Made by a program: the position numbers and the translations under genes. Shown here one piece after another: positions 52,636 to 62,363 of a DNA stretch of 64,000 nucleotides. The stretch's first letter is position 1, and every line of letters starts with the position of its first letter. The notes below the pieces were generated by a model. The model had not been told where the DNA came from. It searched no databases and saw only the letters and a list, made by a program, of their open reading frames with translations. The stretch is from Puteibacter caeruleilacunae (lineage in GTDB: Bacteria; Bacteroidota; Bacteroidia; Bacteroidales; Prolixibacteraceae), in the NCBI GenBank assembly GCA_005217565.1, contig SJCO01000012.1, positions 1 through 64,000 on the forward strand. Direction: 5' to 3'.

Positions 52636-53355
52636 TTAAATAAACTTCTCCCGTTTCTGAAGATTAAATAGTGCATATAGAGTAAAAACAATCGCACATA
52701 CACTTAGGAAAAGACGGTTGTCTACTACTACTCCTCGCCAAATAATCTCATTCATATTATTAGGCACTTTGTATGGATTAAGGAATATTGCCCATAGTGT
52801 ATTCTGCACCATTCCAGAAAAAATCATCAGTAGAATTCCAACAATCACTACCACGACAGCTGTTCCATTACCGTTTTTAACAATTGTTGAAAACATGAAA
52901 GCCATACTTCCAATAGCTAAAATAGGAAACATCACCTGTGCTGCCATTTCAAGGATGCTGATATCAATAAGCAAGATCGAAGCTAAAAAAGCCATGATCA
53001 CGAGTATTAGAAATACTTGAATAAATATCATAACAATTCTGACCAACCATATCTTATAACGGTAATCAGGAATCCCAAATAAAATTTCAAGTATTCGCGC
53101 ATCTTCATCGTTCTGTATACCAAACACAGTAGGATAAAAGATCAACAATAATCCTGGATATAACAAGATATCATACACAAATCGATCATTAATTGTATCA
53201 CCATCCAATACCCCTCGTACTGATAAGAAAATAAAGAAACCAATTGCGACCAAAAGGAACCAAATAAACTTGTTCCCAAAGATGATTTTCAGGTTATAAC
53301 GAATCATCGTTAGAATGATCTTATAGGAACTATGCATTAGAGATAAATAACTCAT
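52636..53355 (-). CDS. ABC-2-type transporter permease
   Basis: This 239-residue inner-membrane protein has about six hydrophobic helices, starting at FIWFLLVAIGFFIFLSV, with FMFSTIVKNGNGTAVVVVIVG in the ABC-2 core. It has no ATPase of its own. It lies 16 bp downstream of the RND-ABC fusion gene, whose C-terminal domain is a complete ABC ATPase, and so is the natural partner for it. It is the last gene of the TolC-adaptor-RND-fusion-permease operon. It resembles permease subunits of NatB/GldF-type exporters; the cargo is unknown. Confidence 0.85.
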   Translation of the reverse strand: MSYLSLMHSSYKIILTMIRYNLKIIFGNKFIWFLLVAIGFFIFLSVRGVLDGDTINDRFVYDILLYPGLLLIFYPTVFGIQNDEDARILEILFGIPDYRYKIWLVRIVMIFIQVFLILVIMAFLASILLIDISILEMAAQVMFPILAIGSMAFMFSTIVKNGNGTAVVVVIVGILLMIFSGMVQNTLWAIFLNPYKVPNNMNEIIWRGVVVDNRLFLSVCAIVFTLYALFNLQKREKFI

Positions 53356-53371
53356 TTCTGTTTCATTTAAA

Positions 53372-56300
53372 TTAACGGATGTCTTTCAACAAACACAAGT
53401 AAGCTTCCTCAAGGAATGGAGGTACATTAACCGCATCTTCCCGAGGTTTGTCTTTTGAAATACAACGCACCTTAATATTCTCTCCATCTCTCATATGATT
53501 AACAATCATATGTTTGTTGCTAAGATCATCGAACTCTTTGGCTTCAACAGTAAAGGTCCAAACAAAGCCTTCTCCCAGATTGACCATATTATTAGGAGCC
53601 CCTGTATACTTCAGTTCTCCTTTATTAATTACGGCCACTTGGTTACATGAGCTGGAAATATCCTCAATAATATGTGTCGAGAAAATCACAATTCGCTCAC
53701 GGCTCAACTCAACGAGCAGATTTCTGAATCGTATTCTCTCACGAGGATCCAGTCCTGCTGTAGGTTCATCTACAACAAGAATCCGTGGAAGATGTAACAG
53801 TATTTGGGCAATACCTATACGCTGTTTCATACCTCCTGAGAAAGAACCAATCTTATCATCTTTACGCTCGAACATATGTACCGCCTTCAGAACATATTCA
53901 ATACGTTCATGACGGATCTTCTCATTAGTTATCCCTTTTAATATACCCTGATAATCCAGGAATTCCCATGAGCTCATATTCTCATATGTTCCAAATTCCT
54001 GCGGTAAATAACCGATCAGTCCTTGCAGCTCCTCTCTTTTCTTTTGAGTATCGATACCATTAATGTACACTTTACCATAGCTCTGCTCGAAAATACCACA
54101 GATAATACGCATCATCGTTGACTTTCCTGCTCCATTCGGACCAAGCAATCCAATCATTCCTGTCTCTATATCAAACGACACACCACTAAGTGCCCTAAAA
54201 GGTTTCTTCCTCTTTCCAATAACCGGAATCTTCTTGGCTGTTCTAAAATAGGCTCTTCTTAAACCTCCGAAACGACCAGTTATTCTCTCAACATTGATAT
54301 TTTTATCATGTAAGTATTTTGATGTAGCATAAATTGCTAAAGCCATATACCACAAAGTACCTACAAGAATAACCATGCCAATATTATCCCACTCTTTCAC
54401 AAAGATGGTCAAGAATACCACCGGCATACCCCATACCAATATTGATCTGACAATCTTAATTAGCCTATAAGGAGGATTCTCTTTCCCTTCCAATCGTATT
54501 TTAATCGGAAAGGCTAATGCCAAAACAGAGAAATAAATCACATGTGAAAGCAAGAACATCCATACTCCACTATTGATATATATGAATGTGAAGTAGACTA
54601 AGAAACAAAATAGCGGAATCTGCCAGACCATATCTCTAAAATCCTGCAACTTATCATAGCTTCGTTGCAATCCCTTTCTCTCTCGCATCTTAATACCACC
54701 TTTCCACTCTCTGGTAAACTGGTTATCTCGATCATATATCTTAACCAATTTCCTAATCTTTATAGTCAGTGGAGCATCCTCTTCAATAAGCTTTGTTTTT
54801 GCTCTACGCAAGCTAGTTTTAATAAAGTAAATACTTCCTGGTACCAACAATACTAAAAGAACAATATTAATCAATTGCCATAATAGCTTATCAATCTGGA
54901 AATAAATGTAAACAAGACCACAAAGAATGACAACCAATTGAATTGTTTTGGTTATCCAATCTAAGCTAGCAATCCATTTTAACGCATTTTCCAATCCAAA
55001 ATGGAATGTTGGAATAAATACTAACGTCAAAATTGTACTTAAAGCCAATCCACCAATAACTGTAATAGCAAACGGAGCACCAATTGCACCAACATACTCT
55101 GCCTGTCCCATTGCAAGTGGGAACATGGCCACAATCGTAGTTACTGCTGTAATCAATATAGGACGCACTCGTGATATTCCGGCCGTAATTAAAGCACGCG
55201 AACTTGAATATCCTCTCTTCCTTAGAATATTAGAGTAATCTATAAGGATGATTCCATTATTAACAACAACCCCAAGGAGAATTAGAAATCCAGTCAATGT
55301 ATTTGCATTGATTAGGCTATTCCCTGTGAAAATTAATCCCAAGAATGATCCAATAGCCGCAAGAGGAATTGAGAACATTAACACAAATGGAGTTGAGATA
55401 GATTCAAATACCGATGCCATGATCATGAATATCAAGATAAACGCAGCCGCTATTAGAAACTTAAAGTCGCTAAACTCATCTTCTTCATGAATAACCTCAA
55501 CAGCTACACCTGAAGGTAAATTATAGGCTGCTACAATATCATCAATCTCCATTCGATAGCTTTCCAGCAATTCATTCGACTCAGATGCATCGCGCTGAAA
55601 ACTGTAACGTAATTCAATTTGCTTTTCCTGATTAACCCTTGAGATTGAAGCCATGCCACTAGAATAGACAATATTAGCAATACTATGCATCTCATAAAGA
55701 CCACCATTAGAGTTAGCAACCTCCAACTTCTTCAGGTCCTCCATTGTCTTATCTTGCCGCTCATCTTCTTCCTCCTCATCTGTTATTTTCTCACGAATCA
55801 GAATATCATACTCTTCGTTATTATGCTTAAATTTTGCACCTGACGAAAATTCACTTGAGAATGAACGAAGAGATGAAACGATATTATTCAATGTTAACTC
55901 GTATTCTGTTAACAATCGGTTTTTGAATTTAAGGTGTACTTCCGGGCGATTTGATGAAGAAGATAGACTTGTTCGGGAAACCGATTCCAACTCATCAATA
56001 AAGTATTTAATATCCTCGGCAACATTACGCATTGCTACATAATCTTGTCCTTTTATTAAAATACGCTCCCTCTGAGATCCAATACCTAGCAATCGGGAAA
56101 AATTCTCCATCGGATTACCGCCACCTCTAAAGCTTTTACTTGAAGTTGGTTGTGATAAACTAATTTCAGCACCACTAACAGCTTTTACTCTCTTTTCAAC
56201 ATCATCCTTAATTTCAAGAATACCTCTCTCTGCAATTTCCTCAAATTCGTCTTTCAAGCTAAGGGTAATAATAGCTTCTTCTTCCTGAATTTTACAGATA

Positions 56301-58069
56301 ACGTCTTTGATCTCCTCTACGTCTTCAATCTTCTTTTCAACCTCTTGAACTATCTTATCGGTTGCCTCCAGGGTAGATCCCGACGACATCGTCACATACA
56401 CAGTAAACTGGTCTGATTCTATCTCCTTCAATGAGCTAACGCTTACAACCAGCGCCAGTGACATTGTTACAAAGAACACAATCACACCTCCAAGAATTGT
56501 CTGCAATGGTCGACGCATACAGGTCTTTAGCAACAATACATAAATCTGTAAAATGCGATTATCAGTATTGATTTGCTCATAGAATATATTCTTCGACTTC
56601 TTCCTCTTTAGTAGGAAGTGAGCAGCCATAGGAATCAACAATAACGCAACGAACAAGGAAACGACCAATGTTGAAATAATGGAAACACCAACATGATTTC
56701 CGATCACACGAATCATGACTTCATCGGAAAACACAAAAGGAAGAAAAACAGTAATGGTTGTAAGAGTTGCAGCAAAGATTGAGCGCCACACTTCCTCGGT
56801 TCCTTGCACTGCACTTTCATGAGCTGATCGATTCTGACTGGCCAGTCGATAAATGTTTTCCAACACGACGACACTATTGTCGAGCAACATCCCAATAGCC
56901 AAAGCCATCCCCACTAATGTTAAACTATTAATGGATATATCGAATGCATAGAAAAAATTAAATGCAGTATACACTGAAATTGGAATGGCAAGACCTATAA
57001 ATGAAACCAGTCGAATATTCTTCAGGAACATCCAAAGAACAAATACAGCCAACAATCCTCCCACCAATGCAAGTTTGATGATCTCGTCTATATTCTGCTC
57101 CATATCCTGAGCAGAGTTCTTCTTTACAATAATTTCTATGTCCTCTTTAGCTAACTTTTCATTTAATTTCTTCAGCACTTCATCTGTTCGATGTGATAGC
57201 TCTATTAAATTTGCCTGAGAATCGTTCACCAATAAAACAGATATTGCTTCCTTGCCGTTCACCCTACTGAATGATGTTTCTTCTTTTACACCGAAAACAA
57301 CATCAGCAACATCTTTCAATAAGATTGGCCCATCAGCAAGAACAACATTTTCGATATCTCTAACATTGTCATATTCCGCTGTAACATGCACAAAATACTG
57401 ACTCTTTGCATCATGAAGATAGCCTGTAAATGTACGTCCTTGAGAGTTCTTCGTGATCTTACTTTGAATCAATGAAGGTGTAATATTATATGCATCACAC
57501 GCATCTTTGTCGATTATCACCTCGATCGACTTCTCTCTACCTCCGAAAACATTGGCAGATGCTATTCCATCGATATTTTCAAGATCAGGTTTTACTTTCT
57601 GATCAACAATATTACGTACCCGATCAACACCTCCACTTCCTCTCACCTGAAGTTCCATGAACTCATTGGAAAGTTGGTTCATATCAACTTTGGTGACTTG
57701 TACATTGAATTCATCAGGAAGATCTGATTTTATCTGATCGATCTTCTCCTGAAGTTTCAAATAGGAATATTTAAAGTTCGCTGATTGGCTAAAATTTACA
57801 ACGACACTAGCCCTGCGAGCATCAATCCATGATCTCACTTCTTCAATTCCTTCAAGTGTTTCGATAGCACCTTCCACAGGAATAACTGCCTGATTCTCCA
57901 TGTATCGCGGATCCACCTCTTGTGAAGAGGTAATCTGAACATAAAGCACAGGAGTTTCTACACTTGGCAGTAGCTCCACAGGTAACTGTTTATATGAGAT
58001 ATAGCCCAGCAGACTTAATCCAATAAACAGCATGCTTATGAGTGTCTTTCTATTTATTATGAAATCCAT
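53372..58069 (-). CDS. RND efflux permease fused to membrane linker and ABC ATPase
   Basis: A single 1565-residue reading frame. Residues 1-1028 form a complete RND permease: N-terminal TM1, two periplasmic loops, TM4 with AIGMLLDNSVVVLEN (Asp-Asn rather than Asp-Asp) and TM10 with GVVVNNGIILIDYSN. Residues 1029-1290 form a linker with about six predicted membrane helices (near 1043, 1062, 1147, 1169, 1209, 1230) and a basic stretch. Residues 1291-1530 are a complete ABC ATPase: Walker A GPNGAGKST (Lys1316), Q-loop LPQEFGTYEN, signature FSGGMKQR (SGG from 1411), Walker B ILVVDEPTAGLD, and H-loop FSTHII. The RND gene lies 54 bp upstream and an ABC-2 permease 16 bp downstream. The architecture is very unusual; its coupling of proton and ATP energy is inference. 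Confidence 0.93.
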   Translation of the reverse strand: MDFIINRKTLISMLFIGLSLLGYISYKQLPVELLPSVETPVLYVQITSSQEVDPRYMENQAVIPVEGAIETLEGIEEVRSWIDARRASVVVNFSQSANFKYSYLKLQEKIDQIKSDLPDEFNVQVTKVDMNQLSNEFMELQVRGSGGVDRVRNIVDQKVKPDLENIDGIASANVFGGREKSIEVIIDKDACDAYNITPSLIQSKITKNSQGRTFTGYLHDAKSQYFVHVTAEYDNVRDIENVVLADGPILLKDVADVVFGVKEETSFSRVNGKEAISVLLVNDSQANLIELSHRTDEVLKKLNEKLAKEDIEIIVKKNSAQDMEQNIDEIIKLALVGGLLAVFVLWMFLKNIRLVSFIGLAIPISVYTAFNFFYAFDISINSLTLVGMALAIGMLLDNSVVVLENIYRLASQNRSAHESAVQGTEEVWRSIFAATLTTITVFLPFVFSDEVMIRVIGNHVGVSIISTLVVSLFVALLLIPMAAHFLLKRKKSKNIFYEQINTDNRILQIYVLLLKTCMRRPLQTILGGVIVFFVTMSLALVVSVSSLKEIESDQFTVYVTMSSGSTLEATDKIVQEVEKKIEDVEEIKDVICKIQEEEAIITLSLKDEFEEIAERGILEIKDDVEKRVKAVSGAEISLSQPTSSKSFRGGGNPMENFSRLLGIGSQRERILIKGQDYVAMRNVAEDIKYFIDELESVSRTSLSSSSNRPEVHLKFKNRLLTEYELTLNNIVSSLRSFSSEFSSGAKFKHNNEEYDILIREKITDEEEEDERQDKTMEDLKKLEVANSNGGLYEMHSIANIVYSSGMASISRVNQEKQIELRYSFQRDASESNELLESYRMEIDDIVAAYNLPSGVAVEVIHEEDEFSDFKFLIAAAFILIFMIMASVFESISTPFVLMFSIPLAAIGSFLGLIFTGNSLINANTLTGFLILLGVVVNNGIILIDYSNILRKRGYSSSRALITAGISRVRPILITAVTTIVAMFPLAMGQAEYVGAIGAPFAITVIGGLALSTILTLVFIPTFHFGLENALKWIASLDWITKTIQLVVILCGLVYIYFQIDKLLWQLINIVLLVLLVPGSIYFIKTSLRRAKTKLIEEDAPLTIKIRKLVKIYDRDNQFTREWKGGIKMRERKGLQRSYDKLQDFRDMVWQIPLFCFLVYFTFIYINSGVWMFLLSHVIYFSVLALAFPIKIRLEGKENPPYRLIKIVRSILVWGMPVVFLTIFVKEWDNIGMVILVGTLWYMALAIYATSKYLHDKNINVERITGRFGGLRRAYFRTAKKIPVIGKRKKPFRALSGVSFDIETGMIGLLGPNGAGKSTMMRIICGIFEQSYGKVYINGIDTQKKREELQGLIGYLPQEFGTYENMSSWEFLDYQGILKGITNEKIRHERIEYVLKAVHMFERKDDKIGSFSGGMKQRIGIAQILLHLPRILVVDEPTAGLDPRERIRFRNLLVELSRERIVIFSTHIIEDISSSCNQVAVINKGELKYTGAPNNMVNLGEGFVWTFTVEAKEFDDLSNKHMIVNHMRDGENIKVRCISKDKPREDAVNVPPFLEEAYLCLLKDIR

Positions 58070-58123
58070 ATTATACTAATCTGATTTTGGGGTCTAACAG
58101 ACCCAACACACTCAATAAATACA

Positions 58124-61100
58124 CTAATCATCATCGCGACTAAATTTGTCTTTAATCCTATCAAACACATCATAAACACATGGAATTACCACTAATGTTA
58201 ATAACGTAGATGTAACCAAACCTCCTATAACAGCTAGGGCCATTGGAGACCTCAATGATGCACTCTCTCCGAATCCAAATGTTAATGGAAGAAGTGCAAG
58301 CATCGTTGTTAAACTAGTCATTAAAATTGGACGAATACGTTGCTGACCTGCCAATAGGATTGCTTCTAATCGCTGATAACCTTCTTGCTTTAACTGATTA
58401 ATTCTATCCACCAGAATAATTGAATCGTTTACGGCAATACCAACCAACATGATTATACCCATATACGCCATAATATTTAAAGACTTACCCAGTAAGAAGA
58501 AGATAAATATCGCTCCTACCACAGCCAATGGAATGGTTAATAGTATTGTAAAAGGATGTAACAATGATTCAAATTGAGAAGCTAGTACCATATACACCAA
58601 CACAATTGATAGAAGAATGGCAAAACTAAGATTAGCCATCGACTCCTGGCGCTTTTCCTCCTCTCCTGTGATTTTAATCTTATAGTTGTTTGGAAGACTT
58701 ATCTTACTTAATTGCTCTTCAATCTTAGATGATATATGCTGCAAGGCAACAGCCTTATCTTTTTGCGCGTATATCTTACCTACACGGTTCTGGTTATTTC
58801 GATATATTTCTTTTGGAGAAACACTGTGAACAATCTCAGCAACCTCATCCACTCGAATCACCTGGCCTCCACTCTCCAAAACTAGATCTCCAAATTCAAC
58901 CAATCCTTTTTCCGGAAGTTTTAAGGTAATGTCACTCATTTCTCCATCTTTGTCAAGTTGTCCGGCACTTGTTCCTTCCAACTGATTCTTTATTTGAGAA
59001 ACAATAGAGCTAACCTCTAGATTATACATACCAGCTCTTAATCTATCCACATTGACTTCGATCTCAGGAGCTCCGTTCTCAATAGAGGTTTGAATATTAT
59101 ACAGTTCAGGAATTCCAGCCAATGTATCTCTAACACTCTGTACAATCCCTTCAATAATCTCCAAATCATCTCCAATAACCTCAATAACTACAGGTGCCAC
59201 ATCTGTACCAAGAATACTCCGCAAAGCACTTTCTTCTTCAGTAAGGTTAATCTCTACACCTTCGATACCACTGGTTAATTCATCCAACGCATTGATAGCA
59301 TCCCCGGCCAACAAGTTAGATTCAGGTTTCAACATAACTTTCAAAGAAGCTGTATTTTCTCCCTCAAAGATAGATCCCGCATCACCACTTATACCAGTCT
59401 TAGGACCAGTATGACTATAAATGGTCATTACATGCTCGCCTAATAGTTCTTTTATAAGTGTTTCCAAATTGCTTACTGCATCAACAGTTCGCTCAATTTC
59501 AGTTCCCTCTGGCATCTTAAGCTCAAGATTAAACTCCTTAGATTCGGTCTTTGGCATAAATTCCGTTCCTATAAGCTTGACCATAAATCCAGCACCAACC
59601 ACCAATAACAAGGCAACAAAAATTATCATCCCTTTTCTTGCTAACAGCGCTTTTAAGATCTTTCCATAGCCAGTCATTTGTACCGAACTCTTTTTTGCTG
59701 GAGCAGCTTTTTTCCGATAAATAAGATTGTAGATCATCGGAATAAAAAAGATGGCAACAAATAGAGAAGAAACAAGCGAAAAAGCCACTGTCCATGCCTG
59801 ATCTTTAAACAACTCACCTGAAGCTCCATGCAAGTAAACGATTGGCAAGAAAACGATAATAGTAGTTAGTGTAGAAGCCGTAATTGCCCCACCAACCTGT
59901 GCCGTTCCTTTGATGGCTGCCTCTTTCACTGACATACCATTTTCATGATTCCTAAAAATATTTTCAATAACCACAATTGCATTATCCACCAGCATTCCTG
60001 CTCCCAATGCAAGTCCACCTAATGTCATAATATTCATGGTTAATCCATTAAAATACATCAGGTTGAAAGTCGCAACAATCGAAATAGGAATAGAAGCGGC
60101 CACAATTAGTGTAGCTCCAAATCGACGTAAGAAAAGGAACAATACAAATACAGCCAAAACAATACCTATTAAGGCAGTATTCTGTACTTCACCTACAGCA
60201 TTCTTAATAAAATTACCTTGATTGGTTATTACTGTAAAATGATATCCCGGTAATGCTTTCTCGATACTTGCAAGTTCTTTTGCAATCTCCTCTACAGCTC
60301 TAACGGTATTATACTTTGTTTCTTTATAAACCGACAGCCCAATACATCGCTTACCATTCAGTCTAACGATATTATCTGGCTCTTTATTTACAATCTCTAC
60401 ATCAGCTACCTCTCGCAAGAAAACAGGACTCTTTGTTGCTGTATTATCCTGTCCTCCTCCAAGGTTGGTCTGGACAGCCTTATAACCAACAATTATATTT
60501 TCAAAGTCTTCTACATCCTTAAGAATACTAACACCTTTGATAATATACTGAAGTCCTAATTCATTGATTCTTCCTCCTGAAACATTCCTATTGAAATTTT
60601 GAATTGTCTGGCTAAGTTGAGATAATGACAAATTGTAGGCGTCAAGTTTATATTGATCTGTTTTGATTTGAACTTCATTCTCTTCCTCTCCTGCCAAATC
60701 AACCTCTGCAACACCTTCGAGTCGAACTAGCTCATTTCGGATGTAGTTCTCCGCAACTTTACGCAACTCATTCATATCATCAATGGAAGAGTGCGACATC
60801 CCCACAAGAATAACTGGTGATGTATTCGGATCATGTTGAGTTATGGCCAGATCATCAATCTCAGTATTTTGACCATAAGAATTCAAGGCTTTCTGAAGAT
60901 CAAGAAAAGCTTCATCCATATCCTTATCCCACGAATAACTCACAGTTATTTGAGCTGATCCCACCTTACACACTGAAGATACATCCAGCACATCCGACTG
61001 TCGTATAGCAATTGCCTCTATATTTTCCACAAATTGCTTCTCCATCTCTTCTGGAGGTCGTTCTCCTGCTGAAATCTCCACAAATATCTTTGGATTATTC

Positions 61101-61222
61101 AAATCAGGAAAAAGATCGACTCCCAGTTTACCTAAAGAGATGACGCCCAGCAATATTACTCCTAATACCATCATTACAATGGTAACCGGATAACTAACCG
61201 AAAACTTTGTTAATTTTTGCAT
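58124..61222 (-). CDS. RND-family efflux permease
   Basis: This 1032-residue RND permease has canonical length and topology. It shows the N-terminal TM1 (SYPVTIVMMVLGVILLG), TM4 LGAGMLVDNAIVVIENIF with Asp-Asn, and TM10 VGIAVNDSIILVDRIN. It lies 64 bp downstream of the adaptor and 54 bp upstream of the RND-ABC fusion, so this operon has two RND subunits, as in heteromeric pumps such as MdtBC. A mixed trimer with the RND half of the fusion protein is plausible. Confidence 0.94.
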   Translation of the reverse strand: MQKLTKFSVSYPVTIVMMVLGVILLGVISLGKLGVDLFPDLNNPKIFVEISAGERPPEEMEKQFVENIEAIAIRQSDVLDVSSVCKVGSAQITVSYSWDKDMDEAFLDLQKALNSYGQNTEIDDLAITQHDPNTSPVILVGMSHSSIDDMNELRKVAENYIRNELVRLEGVAEVDLAGEEENEVQIKTDQYKLDAYNLSLSQLSQTIQNFNRNVSGGRINELGLQYIIKGVSILKDVEDFENIIVGYKAVQTNLGGGQDNTATKSPVFLREVADVEIVNKEPDNIVRLNGKRCIGLSVYKETKYNTVRAVEEIAKELASIEKALPGYHFTVITNQGNFIKNAVGEVQNTALIGIVLAVFVLFLFLRRFGATLIVAASIPISIVATFNLMYFNGLTMNIMTLGGLALGAGMLVDNAIVVIENIFRNHENGMSVKEAAIKGTAQVGGAITASTLTTIIVFLPIVYLHGASGELFKDQAWTVAFSLVSSLFVAIFFIPMIYNLIYRKKAAPAKKSSVQMTGYGKILKALLARKGMIIFVALLLVVGAGFMVKLIGTEFMPKTESKEFNLELKMPEGTEIERTVDAVSNLETLIKELLGEHVMTIYSHTGPKTGISGDAGSIFEGENTASLKVMLKPESNLLAGDAINALDELTSGIEGVEINLTEEESALRSILGTDVAPVVIEVIGDDLEIIEGIVQSVRDTLAGIPELYNIQTSIENGAPEIEVNVDRLRAGMYNLEVSSIVSQIKNQLEGTSAGQLDKDGEMSDITLKLPEKGLVEFGDLVLESGGQVIRVDEVAEIVHSVSPKEIYRNNQNRVGKIYAQKDKAVALQHISSKIEEQLSKISLPNNYKIKITGEEEKRQESMANLSFAILLSIVLVYMVLASQFESLLHPFTILLTIPLAVVGAIFIFFLLGKSLNIMAYMGIIMLVGIAVNDSIILVDRINQLKQEGYQRLEAILLAGQQRIRPILMTSLTTMLALLPLTFGFGESASLRSPMALAVIGGLVTSTLLTLVVIPCVYDVFDRIKDKFSRDDD

Positions 61223-61286
61223 CTGTTCAAATTTTTAGTCACAAATATGAATCAAGAATATTTGCAACTATATCCATACTGTGAGT

Positions 61287-62345
61287 CTATTTGATCACCT
61301 TAACCTTAGATCCATTACGTAAGGTCTCAAAACCTTTCACTATTAATCGATCATTCAAGTTAAGTCCACTGGTAACCTCCACTTTATCCTTGCTTTCCAA
61401 ACCTGTGGTGATGCGTCGTTCACGCGCAGCTTTCTTATCAACAACAAATACTGATTTTCTTTTCCCTCTTGCTATAATCAGATCCTTATCAATTACAATG
61501 GTACTATCACTTGACTCAACAACAATGTCAGCCTTTACAAACATTCCAGGACGAAGTTTCAACTCACTATTCTGAACTAGAAGACTTCCTTTAAATGTTC
61601 TTGTTTCAGTACTGATGGCAGGTGATAATTCTGTTATTTCCGCATCCAATGTATCGTCAGGTAAGGTATAATTTGTAATAAATACATCTTGTTTTGGGAC
61701 TACAGTTTGAATGTATTTCTCAGGTAGATTTATTTCCATATGCAATTTGGAATAATCCATCATACTTACCATCAATAATCCGGAAGCAATCTTCGTTCCT
61801 GGTGTAAAATAAGGTAAGTCAACAATTACTCCATTGAATGGGGCAACTACCTTCATCTGTGCCAATTTCAATTCAGCATTTTCAAAATCATACTGAGCAT
61901 TGATCATTGAAACCTCCGAATTTCGCATATCTCGCAAAGTAACACCACCTTTTTCATAAAGTGATTTTTGCTTCTCATACTCCTGCTTTGAAATTTCAAG
62001 ATTTAATTTTTTAGAGTCTAATGCAATACCATTTTCATACTCTTCATCTTCAATACGAATGATAGTCTGCCCGGCTTTAACCTTGTCTCCCATTTTGAAT
62101 GGTCGTCCGGTTAATGGATTTGTTGCTAAAACATATTGACCAGCGATCTCCGAGTTGAGATCAACCTTCTTTAAAGCATTTACTGTTCCTGTTGTCGTAA
62201 CAAATTCTTTTATAGAACTTGTTTTAACATCCTCAACAGAAACAGGGATAGCTAAGTCCGTTTGCACATTATTATCTTGCTGCTTACAAGATGAAAACAT
62301 CGCGATTACAATTGCCACTGTGGCTATTTTGATCTGAAAATCCAT
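61287..62345 (-). CDS. RND efflux periplasmic adaptor lipoprotein
   Basis: This 352-residue HlyD/AcrA-type adaptor has a lipoprotein signal (IKIATVAIVIAMFSSC, Cys20). The adaptor fold follows: a lipoyl half-motif VTTTGTVNALKKVDLNSEIA, a coiled-coil hairpin (about 105-145), the second half-motif MKVVAPFNGVIVDLPYFTPG, a beta-barrel domain, and a membrane-proximal domain with LNLNDRLIVKGFETL near the C-terminus. It follows the TolC gene by 18 bp and precedes the RND gene by 64 bp. Its partners are presumably both RND permeases of this operon. Confidence 0.93.
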   Translation of the reverse strand: MDFQIKIATVAIVIAMFSSCKQQDNNVQTDLAIPVSVEDVKTSSIKEFVTTTGTVNALKKVDLNSEIAGQYVLATNPLTGRPFKMGDKVKAGQTIIRIEDEEYENGIALDSKKLNLEISKQEYEKQKSLYEKGGVTLRDMRNSEVSMINAQYDFENAELKLAQMKVVAPFNGVIVDLPYFTPGTKIASGLLMVSMMDYSKLHMEINLPEKYIQTVVPKQDVFITNYTLPDDTLDAEITELSPAISTETRTFKGSLLVQNSELKLRPGMFVKADIVVESSDSTIVIDKDLIIARGKRKSVFVVDKKAARERRITTGLESKDKVEVTSGLNLNDRLIVKGFETLRNGSKVKVIK

Positions 62346-62363
62346 ATTCTTAGAATTGATAGT

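Noticed and set aside
56800-56950. Asp-Asn instead of Asp-Asp in TM4 of the fused RND permease as a sign of inactivity
   Set aside because: The neighbouring RND permease and many other RND pumps share Asp-Asn, so this does not indicate loss of proton coupling.
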